A stretch of DNA of 64,000 nt from Patagioenas fasciata (Eukaryota > Chordata > Aves > Columbiformes > Columbidae). The notes below the pieces were generated by a model. The model was not told the DNA's origin and did no database searches. It was given only the letters and a program-made list of their open reading frames with translations. Position numbers and translations under genes: made by a program. Shown here piece by piece: positions 44,866 to 59,835 of this stretch. Numbering within the stretch: position 1 is the stretch's first letter; each line of letters opens with the position of its first letter. The stretch spans positions 34,423,501-34,487,500 of the forward strand of contig NC_092526.1 in the NCBI RefSeq assembly GCF_037038585.1, given 5' to 3'.

Positions 44866-47800
44866 CCTGCCATGCAGCAAACACAAGAACATGCAAGATT
44901 GGTTTTCTACACAATAGATTTTACCCACAAATCACTAACAACAGAAGCAGGTGCTGAACTGAGAATCCAAGACTAATAGCCAGAGATCCCATGTATGCAT
45001 CGGAAACAAAGATGCTCGGTGATGAGATGTGGATGGGCAAGTTGTGTCCTATCCAGCCAAGGTGGCCTGAGGTTGGTCCCCAACACTGTCCTCTTTTACC
45101 TTGAGTCCCTCCGGCCACAATGACCATTTATTCCCTGTTAAGGTGCAAACGCGGCTCCCCGAGGCATTTGGAAAGGGCCCCTTTGGGACCCCCTTGTGAA
45201 ATCTGTGCTTGTCTCCACCATTACTACTTTATACTAGAAACTACAAATTACTTCATTTCTCCCGATCTCCATACAAATATAAAAGATGAAGCTATCCAAA
45301 CCCCATATAATCTAATTATACTACATTACAGTGCCGGAGATAATATCTAAGCCCGTATCTGCATTCCCACCTCTATTCCTCTCTCCCTACGTTACTCAGC
45401 TTCCTCTGGCCAGGGGAAATTGCCAAGTGCAGCTAAAGATTTTTTTTGCACTAACACACATAATTTAAGGAAACAGGGAACAGACAGCAAATTAAACAAT
45501 ATTAATGTTTACAGTTATTATACACTATGCCCAAATGCTTAACAAATCCTCCCTGCCTTCTAGGAGCTCACCTGGCTCTCTGAGCAGCACCTAGCTCAGA
45601 ACATACCAAGGCTCTACCCAAATAGCTCTTCTGCATCCTTTTAGCAACAAAACCAGAAATCTGGTAATGGGAGCCCTTGGCCAAATCTCTGCACTGGCAG
45701 GACCCTGAATTTTCTAAAGGTTACATCTTATTTCTTCATAAATAGCAAGGTTCAGAAGCTGGATATGACACATCCGACCCACCTCCACCATCCAACAGCA
45801 ATTAGCTTAAAATAAACAGAAGGAAAGTGCTGATGTTAATAGCAATGGCTGACTCACTTCTAGTATTTTAGCTGTTGCGGATAAAGTGCAGAGGAAAGGG
45901 GATTTAAAGGTATCTGGGGTAACAAAAAGGGTTAAATGGGGGATGCAACAAAAATCACAGCTGCAGACTCCATTTTTTGGAGAAAACAGCTTTAGTTAAC
46001 ATGTTTCTGCTGGGATTTCTTATTGACTGGATCTCAAATTGTTTTTAATTTGCTCATAACACGTTCAAAGGGCATAAACAGCCTGGCAAGTGGGTTCCAT
46101 AAAAGCAACAAGAGGGGCTAAACATGAGACGAAAAACAGAAAGCAGACGGGTTAACAAAGTGAAAGCAAGGGGAATGACTCCTGCAGGTTCTCCAAGTTG
46201 TCAGTATATAGCGCCTGTTTTTGCACCTGGATGCCTCCAAGAACATACTCTGCAAAGTGCAAACACATCCCCTGAAACACATGCAGAACCTGGAGACCTT
46301 GGCTCACAAAGCCAAGTCCCACCAGGCTCCAGCCTTGGAGAACTTCATCCTCACTCTCAGCTGTGGTTGGAAGGGGTTTTCCCTCCTCTCCTTCACCGTG
46401 CAAGAAAGGGATGGAGTCTACACTGACTTCCTTGCCAGGTGGCCTGTCCTACTAGCTCAGGAGGTGCCACACAACTTCTCAGAGCCATGCGACCAAACCC
46501 GTTTGAAGCGGAGATGTTGTAGCCAACACATTGTGAGGCACAGACCCTCGGGGTCTGTTCTACCACGGCTGGAGCATCACCGGCTGCAGTGCCAGAGAAG
46601 GGCTCTCCTGACTTGGAGACACTGCTGGGAGATCTCCTGTCTTTTGAAGGGATTGCCATTGCGTGTACAACCAGGTATCCTCCCCATAGATGCTTGCATG
46701 TTTAGGGAAACCATCACATACTCTACGTCACTTCAACATAGGTACTGACAATGCTTACACATTCAAGGGAAAACTATGTTTAGGTTAAATTAAACTGTGC
46801 TACTGCTTAATTGAAGTATGAGGTTATTAGTTGGCTAGCCTGGATTTTCCTATAATACAGTGTAAAATCCTTCCCTAAAAATATTATATACTTTAAGATT
46901 TGCCTTCAGAAAAATTTTATGAGAGGACGGTATAATTCTTCTACCTAAACTCTGCATGACAGCCTGGTTGCCCTTGTTTCTCAAATATCACTCTCAGCTT
47001 TAGAAGAGGAAGGTGGCCCAAAGAGAGCATTAAATTATGTACAGAAAATATTTTCAGCTAGGAAAAAAACACAGCTCAGAAATGGAACATGCATTAAGAA
47101 CTTAACAGTGGCAAATCTGCCTAGCATGTATTTGAAATATTGGACTGGGTTTTTCGATACCAATGCCCGTGATGCTCTCAGGGCAAGAGCAGACAGGTAT
47201 AGCACCTCTGGGACCATGATTCCTGAATCCCTGCTGTGTCCCCCTGGAGGGGTGTAAAACTCACGAGCACCAAGACACAGTGGGCTTCACAGCATCTCCT
47301 TCAGCTGCATGTTAGATGGGCTGTCCCATCACTGAAGGACCACCCATCAGTACCAAAGCTCAGGGAGCTGCATGGGAATGATGGAGAAATAGCAATTACA
47401 ACAGACACCCTTCCTCAATTGAAAAAAAAAAATTAAAAATTATCCCAGTATGAAGAGAATCAGCTGTAGCCTTACTCTGATGCAGCAGCCTAGGCTGGTT
47501 GAAGAAAGGTTTCCCCCCCAAATAGTTAAATGTCTATACAGTAACAAAGTACAAAATGAGAACACCGCGAAATAGGAAAAAGCTGGTCAATATTCTCGTG
47601 TCTCCACCTTGAGGCTCACTTTTCTTTCACAATTTGATGATTTTTACATAAAATATTTTTTTTTCCCTTAAGATACCCAGATTATGGTTTTTTTCCTTCA
47701 CATTTTGTCCACATATAGCTTTATTTAGCAATTGCTACACTCCTCCCACTTATATGCGGAAGGAAATCCAGAGCCCCAAGGAAGAGCACCACTGAAGGCT

Positions 47801-49731
47801 TGGGAAATACATATGAGCAGGTAGATTTGCAAATTACTATGCTGTGTGCACCTCACTGCCTTCACATAATTGCTCCTTTGCCATCGAATTCAGTTGAGTT
47901 TTCAACTTTCTCCGTGATATACCCTCTTCCACATCTTCACATTGCCATAATCCACTTAAAAAAAAATCACTTTTCCGCCTGCCAAAAACCATACAGCCTG
48001 CTTCCCCATTCCAGAATCCTACTCCGCTGAAAACAGGAGAAGCAAGGATCTGCCTGGTAATACCAAAATAATCAAATCAAGTATTGAAACTTGGAATTCA
48101 AATGAACTGTCCAGGTTACTTTCACAAGCCATTTTTCTTCCCGAAAGCAGCCAAGTTGGGAGTCAAGCGCAGCCATGCCCTGCCCGCCGCGGTGAAGGCT
48201 ATCAATTCTGAACTTAATCAAATCTGATCTTCCCACAGCCAGGCTGGGGCTTTTTGTCTTGGCTTGTGAAAGCTTCGTGACTTCTGGAGTAAAATATATT
48301 TACAGCGCTGAGAAACAGCCTCTTTTTCCTTTCAAATAGGTCTCGTCCACTGTTTTTTTTCATGCCAAAAGTGCCATAATCTCCTCCTGATATGTTCCTC
48401 AAAGGCTTGCGATGGAAACAAGAGTTTGCTGCTGGGAATATTTTCAATGTACAATGATCTGTAACCCACAGATCCTAACTAGTTGCACATTATCTACTTC
48501 ACATCCATTACAGTTTATAAATTAACACAGATGTAATTTTCTGTACAAAAAAAAATCAATGCATATTTATGGTTTTTTTTATTCAAATAGATTTTACATA
48601 CATATAATCTAGAGACACAATACAAAAATCTGTATAAGTTAGGCAATGCATCACAGGAGTGACCAAAAACTCAACACATTTACCTTGGCAAAAAGACAGA
48701 ACCTATTTCTGCTGGCTGAAAAAATATTAGCCTTTAACGCGTTTATTAATTTCACTACACATACTTGAAATGTTTTTCCTTAGCGGTATTCATTATTCCT
48801 TTTTGTGTTTCATAGTTACTCTTATTTATTTTTTCCATTTTGTTTTTACACCAAGGAGACTGCAGTCAAATAACACTCAGCAACTCATTTCCTCTCTTTG
48901 GACTGAAAAATTAAACAGATACTAAATTATGACAGTGAATTTAGAAAGGAGGGCTCCAAGGGCTTGAAAGAACATGTCTGAGATAATATGATGCTTCTAA
49001 GAATATTGCAATCACATCCAAGCAATCACCGAAGCGTGCCATGTAACTACCTCCTCAGCTAATATGCTTTTTTCTCCGTGATGACTAATCATGTTCTATT
49101 AAACAGCGGTAATGCTGGAAGAACTCAACTATACAAGTGTAATGAAGCCAGTATTCTCCCTGGACAGATTAGCTACAACTGATTTGACACATACCATCAT
49201 AGGAGCTTCAAACCTGACAAACTCTGTGCTTGCTTCTGATTTATGCCGTCAAGCTCTTCAGAGAAGAGAATGAAATCCAGGCGTCGCGTTTGGTAGAGGT
49301 GAAATGTACTGATGTGCTTAACTGTCAGTTACAGAAAGTCACCATCTCTCCTTCCTTCTCCTCTCACTCGCCTCTCCCTCCGCCCCTTCCCTGCACGCTC
49401 GGGGGGAGCCTGTGTCCCCAACCCTGGGGACGACCGCTCTCCCATGGTCCCGGTGCCACACGTGGCATGTCCTGCTAAACCCACGCGCTCTCGCCCGCTT
49501 GTTTCCACCGTTCGAGAGCTGTCACTGAAACAACTGCTTTCTCTGCAGCCCCTTTTGCTCCTTCTCATCCCCTCGCGCTCTCCAGAGGCGCCGTTTCCAG
49601 ATGGGACAGGGATGTACCGGAGGGAAAAGGGAAAAGGAGAGTTACCAGACTCACAGAGCAGAGCTGTGATGGGGATGGAGGAATGTGAGGCTGCGATGTA
49701 ATCCACGTCAGCAAATACACGAGTGAGCTCC

Positions 49732-50702
<971 letters not shown>

Positions 50703-53700
50703 TCACTCTAACCCAACTTTGTTGATTCTGTAAAATGGTGCAAGTTCAGCTTCAGCTATTGCTATGCTAGCAAACAGGAGTTAAACAACATGAGAATTAT
50801 TCCCCCTTCAAATTTTTTGCAAGAAAGCCCTCATAGCAACCGTTTACCCACACCTTGTATTTTCAGCAATATTTATGTAATCTGTTTCATCATTACTGAG
50901 TCATATTATTGCAATGCCCAAGATCCCCCTGGGTGGATGCTGTTCCTAGGGGATCATATGACCACAACAGCCAGGAGGTCTTAAAAAAAACTTGGGCTGC
51001 CATGAGGGCTGGAAAGAGCCCTCACCATCATGAAGACAAAACAGGCAGCCTGGTTCCATGTTAAGGTTGTGCTGCAAAATACATTACAGAAAACACATCA
51101 AATTTCTGTGTCTAAGACTAGAAGTAACCAAGCACCTGGGCTTGCATTTCAGACAGGAGAGCAGGCCCTGAAAGGCACAGCCTTGCTTGCAGGGGTGCTT
51201 TTTCCTTCTACAAGTTGAGTAATGTCTCCTATGCAAAAGGCATATGGATGGTTCCTCTGTTTGTTTTTCCAAAATGCAAACCACCAAAACAATACTTCTG
51301 AAGCACCATTTCCTCCTGATATGTCAAAGAACTATCAAAAGCTTTCTGGATGCTATTAGGTTACACAGGAAAACAAGGACTACAAACAAATCCTTCAAGT
51401 CTCCATTAAAAAATTACCATACAATTATATGATCTAAGAGATCTAACCCTAGACAAAGTCCCATTTAGAGGTACCTCGGGTAATCTGTCCATCCTGTAAA
51501 AACCATATACATCACCTAAGCCAAGCAACTTGCTACTGGTGACCGAATTTCTCCTCTGGAGCACAAAAGGCAAAGCTCTGTTTACGCCTTTCAGCCTTGT
51601 TTACAGTACTCCCAGTAATCTAGTGTCAGGTTAACCCTAATCTGTTTTTAAATACTTACGTAAACAGATCCCTCCAACAGTAAATCTGGATTAGTTTTGC
51701 ATCGTTTCCTGGTACATGTGGAGTGACCTTGCTTTGACCTCCCTGGATGCTTTCAGACACAGCTTCCCAAAGCATCCCCTTCTCTACCCTGACCACAATT
51801 TACCTTACAAACAGGTCCAGGGCTTTTTGTCAGAGCAAAAGTGCAAACAGAAAATTAACACAAAGAGTGCTTGGTTTAAATCAAACCTTTGAATGACTCC
51901 TGCAAGCTAAAAGACATGCACAAAAACATTTGGGGAGCTGCAAATTAACCTTTGATGGCAGGATCTGATAAAGAGAGTATCATTTCAGGTATTCCAGATG
52001 GGGAGGAGGAAGAAAAAGACTTCTGTTACTATTGCATCCTTAATTCATGTTTTTTGTGTTTGTATTTTTTTAAGGTAAAAAAACCAAACCTGAACCAGTG
52101 CCATGGGGAAGATAAAGTAACATGGGATTATTTACAATAAAATGAGCATTCGTGCAAATACTGCAACAGTTCTAGTTTCAGTATTCATACAGAGTATCTT
52201 CAAGAATGTTTAGCAAACATCTCATATGTTTTTAAACATGTATAGAGGTATTGAGAGTATAACCAATATATCCACTACACATTTAAACATGCCAGACTGA
52301 AAAATCAAGTGATTCAGCCTGCAATGTTCTACAACAGCGGCACACACCAGGGTTTAGAGAATTTATTTCTCATACGCCCATATGTCCTAAAGGCAAAATA
52401 TACCTCTCACACAAAAGTAATACAATTTTTTAAAGCCTAGTCAGAAGCCTGTGAATGATTCTCTCCCAGACCATCTTCTGAGTGACAGCAACTTTTGGCT
52501 CCTGCCAAAGCATCGATTGCTGTGATCACCACGGCTTGGACAGAAGTCCCTTTCTGTTTAGAAAACAAGCTGTTTTAAACAAGTCTCCCACCACTCCTAA
52601 TTCATCTTAAACCATAATAATAATGCAGTGGTATGTAACAAAACAGAGACAGTAAGTGCCAGGTTCAGGCAGAGGCTTTCAGAGCTTTAGGATGCTGGTT
52701 TACAAATTCACCAGCATGAATTTCACATTTGCCATGTGTTGCACGGGAGCATCACAAAGGAAAGTCAGGTGTGGCAAGGCTGTAAGAGAGCAGGAGAGAC
52801 ACTAACAACCCAGTCCTGCTCAGGTTTATCCTACTGTCACAAAAGTCTGGGAAAAGAAGGGAAAAAGCCATCTAAAAATAAAACTAACAGGAAAGGGAAC
52901 ATGCTGCCATGGAGAAGATGCTAATGGTCCTTCCTTCATGCACTCTCCTGCAGTATGACCAAGTAAGCTGTGAATGCTCTGCATTAGCACTGACTGTATG
53001 CTCTGGTCAGGATCCATCCCTTCACCTGAGACGTGCTGCAGAGCTTGGCAGCAGCTGAGGAGACGCTGGGTCCCTCAGGAGATGCTCAGGCTTGTGCCCG
53101 GCCAGAGCAGGACCTGCATCGGGCTGTACCACCGGGCTATGCTCACCTAAAAACTCAACCTTTGCACGCGGTTATTTTACCTCTCTTCAGTTTCCCTTTT
53201 CAGAAAACCCACCTAATTCCTCTTGACCAAAGAGGCCACCAAAAGACTCAGTTCATTAAGCACAAATTCTGCCTCTGAAGTCACACTAAGAGTTGTGGTG
53301 GGAACACAGCAAACACCACAAACTAAGGTGTTTTAAAAGCCTCAGACATTTTGAGGCAGCTTGCCACTGACACCGGCTGTTGAATGAGATTTAGTTCTTA
53401 TTCAACTGTACAAACTAAGCACAAGAAAGATACACCATCTGTATTTTCTGGTAGAAAATGAAACTTCATCACAGAGGTAGGAGGAAAAGCAGACTTGCCC
53501 ACATCTCATGGACAGCCAAAATACAGAGGGACTGTTTCTGAAAGAGTATCTAGATGGCCAAGGTCCATGGACATCCTCCCTACATCTGACGCAAACCATC
53601 TCATTGAATGGGAAGTCGTGGGGACTTTCCTGGCAGGCAGCTTCAGCTCTACTGCTCACATTCATCTCAGAAGTCCCAACAACAAGACATAAATACTGTA

Positions 53701-54363
53701 ATCGTTTCTCTGATGCCACAGTTTCACTTCTGGGATCCACAGCTTGTCTTGGTTGAGGTTTCATTTCCCCCAAGAAAGGCCAGTCCAAGAGCAGAGTTGT
53801 CAGCAGTAGATCACTTAACCTCATTGCAGTCCCCTGGAGAACCACTGCTCATATCCCCTGTTAGCTAATGAGCTAAAAAATGAATTATTGGAGCGGTCAG
53901 CGATAAGCAGGAAGAGGAGGCACAGTGTTTCATTTCAGCCAGTGCTGACATACCTTTAGATAAATCAGCTGAATAAGAGTATGAGGAAGTCTGGGGAAGA
54001 GCAACTAATCAGGAGAAAGACACTGAACCAATCTCTAAAAATAAAGGAAATGCGCATCTGCTAGTAAATGTTTCCCTCTTGTTTTCTTCCCTTGCCTGTA
54101 ATCTTGGTAACTCCCACTCTAAAGGGTGCCCTCAATGCCAGAGATGTTCATTTGTAGTTGTCTAAGCCAAAACAAGACCCTTTTACTGAACTTTTTGGAA
54201 TTCTTTTTTCAGGACTAAATTAAAGCCAGTGTGCTGGAGAGGCAACATCATCATGAACTCAGACGCTCCCGATGATAGAGCTGTCTCTTCCTCATATGTT
54301 CTAAAATTACTTTCTAAAGTGATTATGTCAGCTGTTATTTTTTTCAATGCATATACACATGTA

Positions 54364-54406
54364 AATTAATAGATTATAAACTTGTGAATTAATAGATTAT
54401 AAACTT
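54364..54406. repeat. 23-bp tandem duplication
   Basis: AATTAATAGATTATAAACTT occurs exactly twice, at 54364-54383 and 54387-54406. Each copy carries TAAT-type cores. Confidence 0.9.
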
Positions 54407-56404
54407 AGAGAAAGAAAAAGTATAGTTGTAAGATCAGACTTTCTTTGAGCCTTTTATCTCTGAAGCTTTCCATTCAAACTCAGACTGCTGCTACAAACTT
54501 CAAACCTCACTAGTTATACGAAGGCCAAATGCAACAGAATAAGATTGTAAAATACTCTGTGGTACCAGAAGAACAAGCCACTAAGACTTGGCCAAAAAAT
54601 ACCACCAAGCTCTTTGCTCTCGCAGGACTCTCCATCACTAGTGAACTGTAAGTACACAGTGGTGTGAATCTCTGCCACGGCAGCGATACTGTACATAGGT
54701 AAAGGTTTATTAGAAATAGATGAAAATTTCAGTTCTCCGTTTATTTTGATCTAATTAGGTGCTTGCTTCTCAAGATAATGTCCAATTATTTAAATTACTC
54801 TGCCAGCCACATCACATCATTATTATCTGGAAACAAAAATACTGGGCACTGTAAGAGGGGAGGGCTAACCAGGTAGCATGAGAAAATATAAAAAGCAGAT
54901 TTCCTTAGAGCACAGCTTCACGGCAGGAGTTACACTGCATTCCCTGCTTATGGGTTTGCACCACATCCTACACAGCTCACACCCATCAAATGCATTGTGT
55001 GGCTCTTCCCACCTTGGTTTCACATGTGTGGTTTTACACCCAACAAATCTGAGCAGGAGCCTCGTCCCGCTGGTAACAACTCTCCATCCTACTCTTCCTC
55101 ACTCCCATTCACCTCTGCCTTCGACTTCATTTGTCCCTCAGGTATCCTTGGTGGAGAGGCATGAAAGGCAAACACAAAAAGGATGTGCAGTGTGGAAATA
55201 AAAGCTGTATTCATACAGCAACTCTGAACTGATTGTGTAGGCAACAGCATGCAGATGCAGAGCCTGAGAACTTCCCATCAAAATTCAACAGCTCCAGCAC
55301 AAAAAAGCAGCCTTGTTCTTACCAAAGTGTTAACAAGGATGACAAAAATGTTGTGTCACTTGCTCGTTATCTAAAATTAGTCACCGTTTGTTAAAAGACT
55401 TGATGAAATTTCAAAAGGTTGCATTAGAAATGTACAGCAGGTATTTACTATGGCAGAGCATTGATCTCCCACCATCAGTTATACCAAGCAGGCTTGGTGC
55501 AGGCATTTTGAAGTTGTTTTATCCTCCACACCTCCAACAACACTAAAAAGCCTCTCAAATTTTTTTATGTATTCTTCTCTCTCACTAAAGAAGAGAATTC
55601 TGTAACTCAGGCAGTCTCTAAATGGTCTCTCTAGCATTGCCATGCATGTGCTGTGTGTTGCCATTTCTGGTTGCTCACTGAAGTACAACCACTTAACGCA
55701 GCAGTAACCTGGCCAGCTCAGCAAGAGCACTGCCAAATTTTCTCTCCTGTTGGCCAGCTGACAAGGTTAATGTGTCTCTTCCAAGAAAATGAAGTAAATC
55801 TAACCTCCGTACCTCCCAAACTCCTGCAGAGTCCCAGATTGTGTCATTAGCTTCGTGGTCCAGCATACAAGAAGCATGCATCACCTAATGATGCAGCTGG
55901 TAGTGCCAGGGCCTGCCATTTTAACAAACCCCTTTGCGATGACCCCACGTGCATCCAATAAACCGCATCGCTTTGGACAGAGTTGGCGATGCAACGTTGG
56001 GATGGGTAAAAGAGAAACCTCAGTGTGGGGGGGAAGATAGGATTGAAAGGTTGGGAAGGGCTCATGATGTTTTTAATTGCAACTAGCAAAGAGGGGAGAA
56101 GAAGAGAAGGCGAGAAGAAAGGGCTAGCAGCAAGGAATTTCCAAAGCATCTTCCTGCCCCAAGCAAAGCAGGAACTGGGAGGAGAGGCATGGAAGAGGAG
56201 CTGGGAACAATATGCTGAGAAAACACAGGGGCTTCCTCTCTCTGCAGGAGAAGACCCCACTCTATTGCAAAGTAAGTGCTTAGCAGTTGACTGCTTCCGA
56301 GCATGCATGCCTTCTCTGCCCGGCTGCGTTGCTAAGGGGGAAGGCGTACAAACCCACTGGGGATATATAGGTCCCTGGCAAACAAGAGGACTCCAGACAG
56401 CAAA

Positions 56405-56840
56405 CAAAGACCGATAGGTATTTATTCCTTAATTACAAAAAGCTTTTAAGAAACAGGCCACTGTAAATCCAGCCTGCCGAGGAGAAGGAGGCAAAGGACC
56501 AAGATTTATGTGCGCCGGGGCAAAGAGGAAATAAATATCTCTCTGGCTCCTGATCAATATTATGAGTGTTTTGCCAACCTACAGAGTGTTTTATGAGCTG
56601 TAAGGACAGAAAGGGATCATTAATAATTAAATAAAGTCAACCTATTAAGCTTATTAGTTCTTACAAGTTAAACATCCCTGACGGCCAAAGAGCAGCCCTA
56701 TGGAAAGGCTGCAGATAAGCCAACCTGTGTCTTGTCTTGGACTCTGGACCAGGGCTCTGCAGGCCAGCAGTGCCGTAACCCAGCTTGGAAATTATTTAAT
56801 TACTATCTCTGCCGGCAAAGTTATCTGGCTGAGGACGGCG
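56405..56840. promoter_or_regulatory. Candidate conserved non-coding element in the AGAP1 intron
   Basis: Dense in homeodomain and HOX/TALE-like cores (CCTTAATTAC, TTTATG, GATCATTAATAATTAAAT, GATCAATATTATGAG) without low complexity, continuing to a second TTTAATTACT cluster near 56795. It is a likely enhancer block, possibly for GBX2. Confidence 0.45.
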
Positions 56841-58583
56841 TTCAACCCACTGTCAGACCCGCAAAGTTTTGTCCACCAGCCAGAAGAGGCAGAGAGACAC
56901 AATTCAGTGCTGTAGAAATATTCCAATTTCAAGTTCTCCTACCATCAGACCTATTCAAGCAACCAAACAAAAACACAGGCCCCAAAAGACACAAATAAAG
57001 GCAGTTTCCCACCCATGCCTGAAGCCCCTCACACTGTCAGGGAGCTGTTTTCTGAAGCCTACAGGTCCGGGTCTTCTCCACCATTAACTCTACTACTATA
57101 TTTTCCACTTTCCCTTGTATAGCTGTGTGTTTAAGGCAAAAAAGCCCTACTGCATGAGACAGACAGAGATCGCTCGTACGTGCAAAGATGAATGTGTTTC
57201 TCAAATTAATCATGTCTTGTATGACACCAGTATAATCATAATTCGGATTCAGTGGAGCTTCTCCACTTTCTTCACCCTCTCTCCTGGCAGCATCCTCCTA
57301 TGTAGGGCTCCAAACCAGCTGCTATTTCTGCACCTCTAGGTGAGCCTTCCAGTGATGCCGCCAAGTAACCAGCAGCTCACCCTTAGGTGTTAAGACACTC
57401 ACAGGATTTATTACTGCACAACATTAATTACCAGCCTGGCCAAGACATCAAGGTTTACTGACTTCAGGCTTTTTAGATAAATACCCTGCAATTGTGGGCT
57501 CTGATATATCACATAAAATGGCAGCAAACTTACTTTTTCATTGCGCAACTCTCGATCTAACAATTTTTAAGGTATACTTGATAAAATCTGTCACATCTGA
57601 GGTCTACTCTGTGTAAAGTTAGGTAAAAGCTAGGTGACATACAACAGTAGGGAATATTGCAGATAGTAAGAAAAGGCTTATTAAGTTGAGAATAATGTAA
57701 GCCCTGCAAGCTGGTTAAGTCTTTTCTCAACACAAATCCAAGCTTTTTTTGTTCCATGCAACTATGTGAAATGAAAACAGTCCCTGGAGATTTAATAAAA
57801 AGCTTGAAGAATGCCAAAAATTGTACTTTTCCACTAACCTCAAAAGCCCCAGAATTTTTTAAACAGCATTGCCTGCAACATTTAGGAGGAAAAAAAGCTA
57901 ACAGTGGTGAACTCTAAGAATTTTAAACAGTTAGCTCCATGAAAACAATTTTTAAAAAGCACTATGAACAGTGGAGGAAATGGGTTTCTGCTAAGATGTG
58001 CAAGGAGAGACCTTAAGAGGATGTGGAATACAACAGCCATGAATGACTGCTCCCTTCCACCCACCCGCTGTCGAACAACAGAAAAACTATTGAGTTCATG
58101 TTTCAGTTCCCTTTATCTAGGTATTGATGTACAAGCTTATAAACATCCAAGGAGAATTTAAACCAAAACATATCACTGTGTTGGCTACAAAAAGAAAAAG
58201 GGAAGGCTAATATGTGAGTTATCACTCTGCGGTTCTAGACGCACACATGGACTGCTGCCATTTCTTGGGTGGCCCATCTCAACACCTGGGCATATTACAA
58301 ATACTACCTTTAAAAAGCCAAAAGCTGCTCTGCAACAGTTGCGTGGAAATGCTAAAACCAAGGAGTATATTTGCTTCTCGCTTGTTTGCAGTAATATACA
58401 TATATATATGTGCAGAGAACAGTAATTGCAAACATGTATCTAATGCATTTCATTATTCACGGGTAACCATACTTAACCTGATCTCTTAAGTGTATAAATC
58501 ATATTGCATTGTGCCAGTACCTAAACACAGACTGGAAATTTCAATTTACAATTTGATATGCAGTCAGTCAGTTTAGAAGATTC

Positions 58584-58634
58584 CATTAATTTGCAACTTG
58601 TTAACATTAATTTGCAATTTGTTAACATTAACTT
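58584..58634. repeat. 21-bp tandem repeat, about 2.4 copies
   Basis: Units beginning CATTAATTTGCAA and ending TTGTTAA at 58584-58604 and 58605-58625 (one mismatch), then a partial third unit. Confidence 0.9.
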
Positions 58635-59059
58635 TCTGCTATAGGAAGGCTATACTTAATGCAATGGTATTTTAAATACAGCTCAAGAAAGCATTACACA
58701 CTTTTTTTAGGAAAAAATACGAAAATTCAGTTTTAAATCAATTTTTACACAAAACATGGAAGTAGTTCTGAACAGATAACAGAACTAAAAATGATTGATT
58801 AGGAACTATTTTGTGAAAACTAAGGTAGTCTTTTACCTTGGTTATGTCAAAAAATCTGGCTATTTTGACCCCAAACCAGGTTTCTGCTTTTATATTAGAG
58901 GAAGCTCTTGTACAGTATTCAAGGGTGATGGGGGGAGTGACATACAAATGTTTCAATGCATAAATCTCAATAATCTGTGCCAGGTGAGAGATGGAGCGCG
59001 GTTCCCACAGACCCTGAGCAATGTGGCATGTAACGGGGACGTCCATCAGCGCTGCGCGT

Positions 59060-59400
59060 CCCGGCCCCTCCGCCCGCCACGCGGCTCTCACAGCGCATTA
59101 AGGATACCATAACAGTCGCCGATGTGATCTGCTTTGGAACGTATCACATCATAAACAGATGAGAGAAGAGAAATGGAGCTTTTCCTCGGCTCATAACGCT
59201 GTAAAGTGGACAAGTAGCATAACTACAAGTGTACCAATGTCTTATAAATAATGAGGTGGGGAGCGGGGGGGAAAACCCTCTGACATCTCCCCAAAGGGCT
59301 GACAGACTTGCAGCATGGGCATTAAAAGAGCTCTCAAATGAGAGCTTGCTTATTAGCACACAAAGGTGGCTTCAGTGATGCAAAATGGAAAAAATACGTT
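59060..59400. promoter_or_regulatory. Conserved-looking block with hairpin
   Basis: CpGs near 59060-59130 pass into a HOX-like TCTTATAAATAATGAG segment. An inverted repeat AGCTCTC-AAAT-GAGAGCT lies at 59329-59346. The CR1 insertion starts right after it. Confidence 0.35.
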
Positions 59401-59409
59401 GTGGGCTGC

Positions 59410-59835
59410 AGAACGTCCTGAGTTGGAAAGGACCCACAAGGATCATTGAGTCCCTGCACAGGACAACCCCACAGTTCACACCATGTGTCTGAGGACGTTG
59501 TCCAGTCTCTTCTTGAACACTGTCGGGCTTGGGGCCGTGCCACCTCCCTGGGGAGCCTGTTCCAGTGTCCAGCACCCTCTGGGTGAAGAACCTTTTCCTA
59601 ATGTCCAACCTGAACCTCCCGTGGCACATCTTCCTGCCATTCCCTCAGGTTCTGTCAGTGGTCACTAAAGAGAAGAGTTTGGTGCCAACCCTCCCTCCTC
59701 CCCTTGTGAGGAAGGTGTAACCGTGATGACATCTCCTCTCAGTCTCCTCTTCTCCAGGCTGAACAAACCAAGTGACTTTAGCCACTCCTCATACGACTAC
59801 CCCTCCAAACCCTTCAACAACTTTGTAGCCCTAGA
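59410..59835 (-). mobile_element. CR1 LINE 3' fragment, truncated
   Basis: About 425 bases read antisense to bird CR1. Landmarks in order are gagttggaaaggaccc, cttcttgaacactg, ggggagcctgttccagtg, gtgaagaaccttttcctaat, tctcctcttctccaggctga, agccactcctcatac. It lacks the terminal 8-bp repeat and all of the reverse transcriptase, so it cannot move. Confidence 0.9.

Larger units (their letters stand above)
41450..49731 (-). other. AGAP1: Probable AGAP1 3'UTR (long, AT-rich)
   Basis: From the AGAP1 stop at 49732 to a canonical poly(A) signal at 41465-41470 read on the - strand. The segment lacks recognisable exons and is AT-rich with U/A runs, except for a GC-rich part next to the stop (49360-49620). 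AGAP1 mRNAs in other vertebrates have very long 3'UTRs, so 8.3 kb is credible. Nearer TTTATT (AATAAA on -) occurrences, such as 47720, could give shorter forms. Pumilio-type UGUAAAUA sites lie at 41823-41830 and 48297-48304 (- strand). Confidence 0.55.

Noticed and set aside
55847-56407. 186-codon - strand frame in the AGAP1 intron
   Set aside because: Not similar to any ArfGAP or other family; its residue pattern looks random.
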